Shown here: positions 59,984 through 64,000 of the stretch, in pieces
Position numbering within the stretch: the first letter of the stretch is position 1
Layout of the letters: each line of letters opens with the position of its first letter
NCBI RefSeq assembly: GCF_009769735.1
Contig: NZ_WSRO01000002.1
Coordinates: 4,476,001-4,540,000, forward strand
Direction: 5' to 3'
DNA from: Streptomyces sp. BA2
GTDB taxonomy: Bacteria; Actinomycetota; Actinomycetes; Streptomycetales; Streptomycetaceae
Length of the DNA: 64,000 nt
Translations under genes and position numbers: made by a program
Notes under the pieces: model-generated
What the model saw: the letters and a program-made list of their open reading frames with translations, nothing else
Told to the model about the DNA's origin: nothing
Databases searched by the model: none

Positions 59984-61006
59984 GTGGCCAAGGTGACTCG
60001 GGATGACGTAGCGCGACTTGCGGGTACTTCCACCGCCGTCGTCAGCTACGTCATCAACAACGGACCTAGGCCGGTTGCCCCGGCCACGCGCGAGCGTGTA
60101 CTCGCCGCGATCAAAGAGCTGGGGTATCGGCCCGACCGGGTCGCCCAGGCCATGGCGTCGCGGCGTACCGACCTCATAGGCATGATCGTGCCGGACGCGC
60201 GGCAGCCGTTCTTCGCGGAGATGACGCATGCCGTGGAGCAGGCGGCTTCCGAGCGCGGAAAAATGGTGCTCGTCGGCAACACGGACTACGTGGACGAGCG
60301 CGAGGCCCACTATCTGCGGGCGTTCCTCGGCATGCGGGTCTCCGGGCTCATCCTCGTCAGCCACGGCCTGACGGATTCGGCCGCCGCCGAGATCGACGCG
60401 TGGGACGCGCGGGTCGTGCTGCTGCACGAGCGGCCCGAGGCGATCGACGACGTCGCCGTCGTCACGGACGACCTGGGCGGCGCGCAGCTGGCCACGCGGC
60501 ATCTGCTCGAACACGGGCACGAGTACGTCGCCTGCGTCGGCGGCACGGCCGAGACCCCGACCGTCGGTGACCCCGTCTCCGACCACGTCGAGGGGTGGCG
60601 GCGGGCCATGCGGGAGGCGGGGCGTTCGGTGGAGGGGCGGCTCTTCGAGGCTCCGTACAACCGGTACGACGCGTATCAGATGGCGCTGGAGCTGCTTGCC
60701 CGGCCGGATCGGCCGACGGCGATCTTCTGCTCGACCGACGACCAGGCGATCGGCATCCTCCGGGCTGCGCGGGAGCTTCGGATCGATGTGCCGGGTCAGC
60801 TTGCCGTGGCCGGCTTCGACGACGTGAAGGAAGCGGGCCTGACCGACCCGCCGCTGACGACGGTGGCGTCGGACCGCCCCGCGATGGCGCGCGCCGCGGT
60901 AGACCTGGTCCTGGACGACGGCCTCCGGGTCGCCGGGTCCCGCCGGGAGCGCCTGAAGCTGTTCCCTTCACGCCTGGTAATCCGCCAGTCCTGCGGCTGC
61001 AACTGA
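59984..61006 (+). CDS. LacI-family transcriptional regulator
   Basis: A 340-residue repressor. The HTH is [59 protein letters not shown], followed by the hinge and a periplasmic-binding-protein-like sugar domain ([54 protein letters not shown]). It probably binds a sugar or nucleoside. GTG 59984 starts 23 bp after glnR. It ends at CGCN. No transporter genes are adjacent, so its target genes are elsewhere. Confidence 0.92.
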   Translation: MAKVTRDDVARLAGTSTAVVSYVINNGPRPVAPATRERVLAAIKELGYRPDRVAQAMASRRTDLIGMIVPDARQPFFAEMTHAVEQAASERGKMVLVGNTDYVDEREAHYLRAFLGMRVSGLILVSHGLTDSAAAEIDAWDARVVLLHERPEAIDDVAVVTDDLGGAQLATRHLLEHGHEYVACVGGTAETPTVGDPVSDHVEGWRRAMREAGRSVEGRLFEAPYNRYDAYQMALELLARPDRPTAIFCSTDDQAIGILRAARELRIDVPGQLAVAGFDDVKEAGLTDPPLTTVASDRPAMARAAVDLVLDDGLRVAGSRRERLKLFPSRLVIRQSCGCN

Positions 61007-61051
61007 ACCTCGGCCTCATCCGCCCCCTGCGGCTTCGGGCTGTGCCCACCC

Positions 61052-61188
61052 GTTCCGCCCTGCGGAACGCCTGCCCACAGCAGGGGACGGCCCCCCGCCC
61101 CCCACCCACAGCGGAGCGCTCCGGCAGGGGTGGGCAGCTGCGGGGTAATCGGGTGGGTGGGTGGGAAAAATCCGCCGCGAAGCGGCGG
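61052..61188. repeat. Mosaic of palindromic repeats, including dispersed element copy C (inverted)
   Basis: GTTCCGC-CCT-GCGGAAC lies at about 61052. Then come gtgggcagctgcggggtaat, cgggtgggtgggtgggaaaa, and the head CCGCCGC-GAA-GCGGCGG at 61172-61188. The second half is the reverse complement of copies A and B. The 299-bp gap 61007-61305 holds no gene that I can support beyond the protease promoter region. Confidence 0.8.
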
Positions 61189-61305
61189 CCTAGTACCGCT
61201 ACCCCAAGCGGGAGCCGGCCGCTTTATATGGGGCATACGAGGTTCTACCGGTGTTCTCAGGGCGCACTCAGCCGCCTCTCATGAACACCCCGCAGCCTGG
61301 ATTCC

Positions 61306-62334
61306 ATGACAAACAGCGGCGAGTACCCCCAGCAGCAGTCGTCAGCGCCTGTTCACCATGGCGGTACGCAGGGCGCGTACCCGCCCCCGCCCGCTTTCGC
61401 GCCGGAAGCACCGGCACAGGCACAGGCACCGGAAGAGCCCCCGAAGCCCTCGCGGCGGCGGGCCAGGGGCCCGCTGGCCCTGCTCGCCGCCGTGGCCATC
61501 GCGGCAGCGGCAGTCGGCGGCGGAACCGCGTACGCCTTCCAGGAGCTGACCGGCAAGGACGGCACGTCGAGCAGCGCCACCAACACGAACGTCGTACCCA
61601 CCAGCCAGAAGGGCACCGTCTCCGGCGTCGCCCAGGCGGTGAGCCCCAGCATCGTGGAGATCAGCGCGAAGTCCAGCTCGGGCGAGGCCACGGGATCCGG
61701 CGTGATCATCTCGGAGGACGGCGAGATCATCACCAACAACCACGTGATCTCCGGCGCCTCGTCGGTCAAGGTGACGACGAACGACGGGAAGTCGTACGAC
61801 GCGAAGGTCGTCGGCACCGACAGCAAGAAGGACCTGGCGCTGATCGAGGTCGAGGGCGCGTCCGGGCTCAAGCCCGCGAGCCTCGGCAACTCCGACAACG
61901 TCAAGATCGGCGACGACGTCGTGGCGATCGGCTCCCCCGAGGGCCTGACCGGCACCGTCACCAGCGGCATCATCTCCGCCCTCGACCGCGACGTCACCGT
62001 CTCGACGGACGAGGGCCAGGGGCAGCAGCAACAGCAGGGCGGTGGCGGCTGGCCGTTCGAGTACGGCGGCGAGCAGTTCAACGGCGACACCGGCTCGTCG
62101 AAGACCACGTACAAGGCCCTGCAGACCGACGCCTCGCTCAACCCGGGGAACTCCGGCGGCGCCCTCATCGACATGAACGGCAACATCATCGGCATCAACT
62201 CCGCGATGTACTCGCCCAGTTCGTCGCAGGCCGGGGCCCAGTCGGGGTCCGGCAGCGTCGGCCTCGGCTTCGCCATCCCGATCAACACGGTCAAGGCCGA
62301 CCTCGACACCCTGCGGGCCGGCTCGACCAACTGA
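61306..62334 (+). CDS. Membrane-anchored trypsin-like serine protease (S1C, no PDZ)
   Basis: A 342-residue HtrA/DegP-like protease. Residues 1-50 are a Pro/Gln-rich cytoplasmic lead, then one membrane segment (ARGPLALLAAVAIAAAAVGGGTAYAF). The catalytic triad is His146 (ITNNHV), Asp176 (DLALIEV) and Ser283 (NPGNSGGAL). A Gln/Gly insertion (GQGQQQQQGGGG) lies in a surface loop. The protein stops after the protease domain, so the PDZ domain usual for HtrA is absent. It is upstream of a two-component pair on the same strand and may be part of that stress response, like the mprAB-pepD arrangement in mycobacteria. Confidence 0.9.
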   Translation: MTNSGEYPQQQSSAPVHHGGTQGAYPPPPAFAPEAPAQAQAPEEPPKPSRRRARGPLALLAAVAIAAAAVGGGTAYAFQELTGKDGTSSSATNTNVVPTSQKGTVSGVAQAVSPSIVEISAKSSSGEATGSGVIISEDGEIITNNHVISGASSVKVTTNDGKSYDAKVVGTDSKKDLALIEVEGASGLKPASLGNSDNVKIGDDVVAIGSPEGLTGTVTSGIISALDRDVTVSTDEGQGQQQQQGGGGWPFEYGGEQFNGDTGSSKTTYKALQTDASLNPGNSGGALIDMNGNIIGINSAMYSPSSSQAGAQSGSGSVGLGFAIPINTVKADLDTLRAGSTN

Positions 62335-62361
62335 CCCCGAACGATCCCCCTGGAGGCCCCC

Positions 62362-62586
62362 ATGCCCGGACCGACCATCACCGTCAACCGCGCCCGGCAC
62401 GCCCTCGCCGTCACCATCGGCTGGGGCAGCCTGCCCGACACCGACCCGGCGGGGCTCGGCCTCCCCCTCGCCGTGGCCGGGGCACTGCACGGCGCCACCG
62501 CGGCCCGCGCCCCGGAAGTGGCCACACCCCAGGCACCGTCCCGGCCCGCCGCACGCCGCAAGCCCCGCGCGCGCGTGCGAGGCTGA
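62362..62586 (+). CDS. 74-residue hypothetical protein
   Basis: ATG 62362 follows CTGGAGG and lies 27 bp after the protease stop. The product MPGPTITVNRARHALAVTIG then DPAGLGLPLAVAGALHGATA ends in an Arg/Pro/Lys tail. No domain recognised. It is 45 bp before the response regulator gene, so it belongs to the same unit. A basic small protein; function unknown. Confidence 0.6.
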   Translation: MPGPTITVNRARHALAVTIGWGSLPDTDPAGLGLPLAVAGALHGATAARAPEVATPQAPSRPAARRKPRARVRG

Positions 62587-62631
62587 TATCGGCCCCGTCC
62601 ACCACCCCGTACCCGAGGAAGTACCAAGCCG

Positions 62632-63369
62632 ATGAGCCCCGCCGAAGGCGACCGCGAACAGCTGCGCATCCTGATCGTCGACGACGAGCCCGCCGTGCGG
62701 GAGGCGCTGCAACGCAGTCTCGCCTTCGAGGGGTACGGCACGGAGGTCGCCGTCGACGGCGCCGACGCGCTGGAGAAGGCCGCCGCCTACCGCCCCGACC
62801 TCGTGGTCCTCGACATCCAGATGCCCCGCATGGACGGTCTCACCGCCGCGCGCCGGCTCCGCGCGACGGGCTCCGTGACGCCCATCCTGATGCTCACCGC
62901 GCGCGACACCGTGGGCGATCGCGTCACGGGGCTCGACGCGGGCGCCGACGACTACCTGGTCAAGCCGTTCGAGCTGGACGAGCTCTTCGCCCGCATCCGG
63001 GCGCTCCTGCGCCGCAGCTCGTACGCCGCCGCCGCGGGCCAGGCCGAGGAGGGCGACACGCTCGCCTTCGCCGACCTGCGGATGGACCTCGCGACGCGGG
63101 AGGTCACGCGGGGGGCCAGGACCGTGGAACTGACCCGCACGGAATTCACCCTGCTCGAGATGTTCCTCGCGCATCCGCGGCAGGTCCTTACGCGGGAGCA
63201 GATCCTGAAGGCGGTCTGGGGCTTCGACTTCGAGCCGTCCTCCAACTCCCTCGACGTGTACGTGATGTACCTGCGCCGCAAGACCGAGGCGGGGGGCGAG
63301 CCTCGCCTCGTTCATACGGTGCGGGGTGTGGGGTACGTGTTGCGGCCGGGTACCGGCGGCGCCGAGTGA
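62632..63369 (+). CDS. OmpR-family response regulator (MprA-like)
   Basis: A 245-residue regulator. The receiver is [26 protein letters not shown] with phospho-Asp in [13 protein letters not shown], switch Thr in MLTARD and Lys in DDYLVKPF. The winged helix ([59 protein letters not shown]) is complete. Its end overlaps the kinase start by 4 bp. The protease, small ORF, regulator and kinase order resembles the envelope-stress mprAB locus. Confidence 0.92.
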   Translation: MSPAEGDREQLRILIVDDEPAVREALQRSLAFEGYGTEVAVDGADALEKAAAYRPDLVVLDIQMPRMDGLTAARRLRATGSVTPILMLTARDTVGDRVTGLDAGADDYLVKPFELDELFARIRALLRRSSYAAAAGQAEEGDTLAFADLRMDLATREVTRGARTVELTRTEFTLLEMFLAHPRQVLTREQILKAVWGFDFEPSSNSLDVYVMYLRRKTEAGGEPRLVHTVRGVGYVLRPGTGGAE

Positions 63370-64000
63370 AGAGGCTGACCAGGCGCTTCCGGGCGCTTCC
63401 GCTCCGGTCACGCCTCGCCATGCTGGTGGCCACAGCGGTGGCGCTGGCGGTCGCGGCCGCCGCGGCCGTGTGCTGGTTCGTGGTGCGGACCGCGCTGATC
63501 AACTCACTGGACGAGGCGCTCAGTTCCAACCGCGTCCCCGATCAGCTGGTGCTCAGCCTGATCGACGGGAGCGGGCAGTGCCGCCATGCGTCGGTCATCA
63601 GCAACCAGGAGAACGATCCGAACCCGTTCAAGTCGACGGTCCAGGTCGTCGACCGCAAGGGCAACAGCTGCGTCATCTCCGGCAAGCAGTCCATCGAGGT
63701 CGCCCCCGGGGACATCGATGTCGCCGACCGCACGTCCCCCCAGGCCATCCACACCGCCACGGCATCGAACGGCGCCAAGTACCGCGTCCTCACCTACCCC
63801 CTGGAGGGGCAGCCCCTCGCGGTCTCCGTGGCCCGGCCCCTGAGCGAGGTCGACGACACCCTGGGCAATCTCGTCCTGGTCCTCATCCTCGTGGCCGGAA
63901 TCGGCGTACTGGGCGCGGGCGCAGCCGGCCTATGGGTGGCCCGCACCGGCCTCCGCCCCGTCGACGAGCTGACCGCGGCCGTCGAGCACGTCGCCCGCAC
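63366..64000 (+). CDS. Sensor histidine kinase (MprB-like), 5' part only
   Basis: GTG 63366 overlaps the regulator stop (GTGA). The visible 211 residues hold a basic start ([19 protein letters not shown]), a first membrane segment ([20 protein letters not shown]), an extracytoplasmic sensor loop of about 125 residues (including [24 protein letters not shown] strands), a second membrane segment ([23 protein letters not shown]) and the start of HAMP ([20 protein letters not shown]). The kinase core lies beyond the window. Confidence 0.9.
   Translation, partial: MKRLTRRFRALPLRSRLAMLVATAVALAVAAAAAVCWFVVRTALINSLDEALSSNRVPDQLVLSLIDGSGQCRHASVISNQENDPNPFKSTVQVVDRKGNSCVISGKQSIEVAPGDIDVADRTSPQAIHTATASNGAKYRVLTYPLEGQPLAVSVARPLSEVDDTLGNLVLVLILVAGIGVLGAGAAGLWVARTGLRPVDELTAAVEHVAR

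Overview
The window is chromosomal DNA from a Streptomyces (or very close relative): GC is very high with strong third-position GC, GTG starts are common, and the gene order follows the conserved Streptomyces core as I remember it from S. coelicolor. It runs msiK, rlmB-cysS, ispDF, carD, phoPR/phoU, gpm, mshA, nur, the thiosulfate sulfurtransferase block and glnR. The species cannot be fixed from the sequence alone. I see no plasmid, prophage, transposase, rRNA operon, CRISPR array or biosynthetic cluster.

Layout. 1-2.9 kb: start of an XRE regulator divergent from an aldo/keto reductase, a tRNA-Thr, and msiK (shared sugar ABC ATPase) behind a DasR-like site. 3-12.5 kb: housekeeping genes, including a sugar nucleotidyltransferase, a DoxX membrane protein, rlmB, cysS, ispF-ispD, carD and a lipoprotein. 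12.6-15.6 kb: phosphate control (phoR-phoP divergent from phoU over PHO boxes). 15.6-26.2 kb: a Cys-rich mini-protein, an MFS exporter, gpmA, a YbjN protein with mshA, a methyltransferase, an NlpC/P60 hydrolase, a receiver-PP2C phosphatase, an HbhA-like protein and an XRE regulator.

26.2-41 kb is an accessory stretch of small regulator-target pairs: FAD monooxygenase/TetR, AraC/VOC, GlxA-type regulator/frameshifted reductase, PBP, SRPBCC/ArsR, HelD-like ATPase/TetR, TetR/ABC exporter. 41-47.2 kb is the most unusual part, an expanded dev locus. It holds two DevA-type GntR regulators (devA, devE), each divergent from a paralogous 62-aa two-helix membrane protein and each with an identical-design operator 88 bp from its start. 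Around them lie the HAD phosphatase devB, an aminoglycoside-phosphotransferase-like kinase fused to a DevB-like HAD phosphatase, and a membrane-anchored copy of the DevA ligand domain. I read this as one signalling/metabolite-clearing system whose sensor and phosphatase domains have been re-used.

47.2-58.8 kb: Eis-like acetyltransferase, asparaginase, rsiG (c-di-GMP anti-sigma), dtd, ygfZ, nur, nitrobindin-like protein, several small conserved proteins, and the sulfurtransferase operon behind a Cys-containing leader peptide. 58.9-64 kb: glnR (with an 18-codon coupled upstream ORF and a dispersed repeat inserted in its 3' coding end), a LacI regulator, a membrane-anchored trypsin-like protease, and an MprAB-like two-component pair whose kinase runs off the window. 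Dispersed palindromic Streptomyces repeats sit in many gaps.
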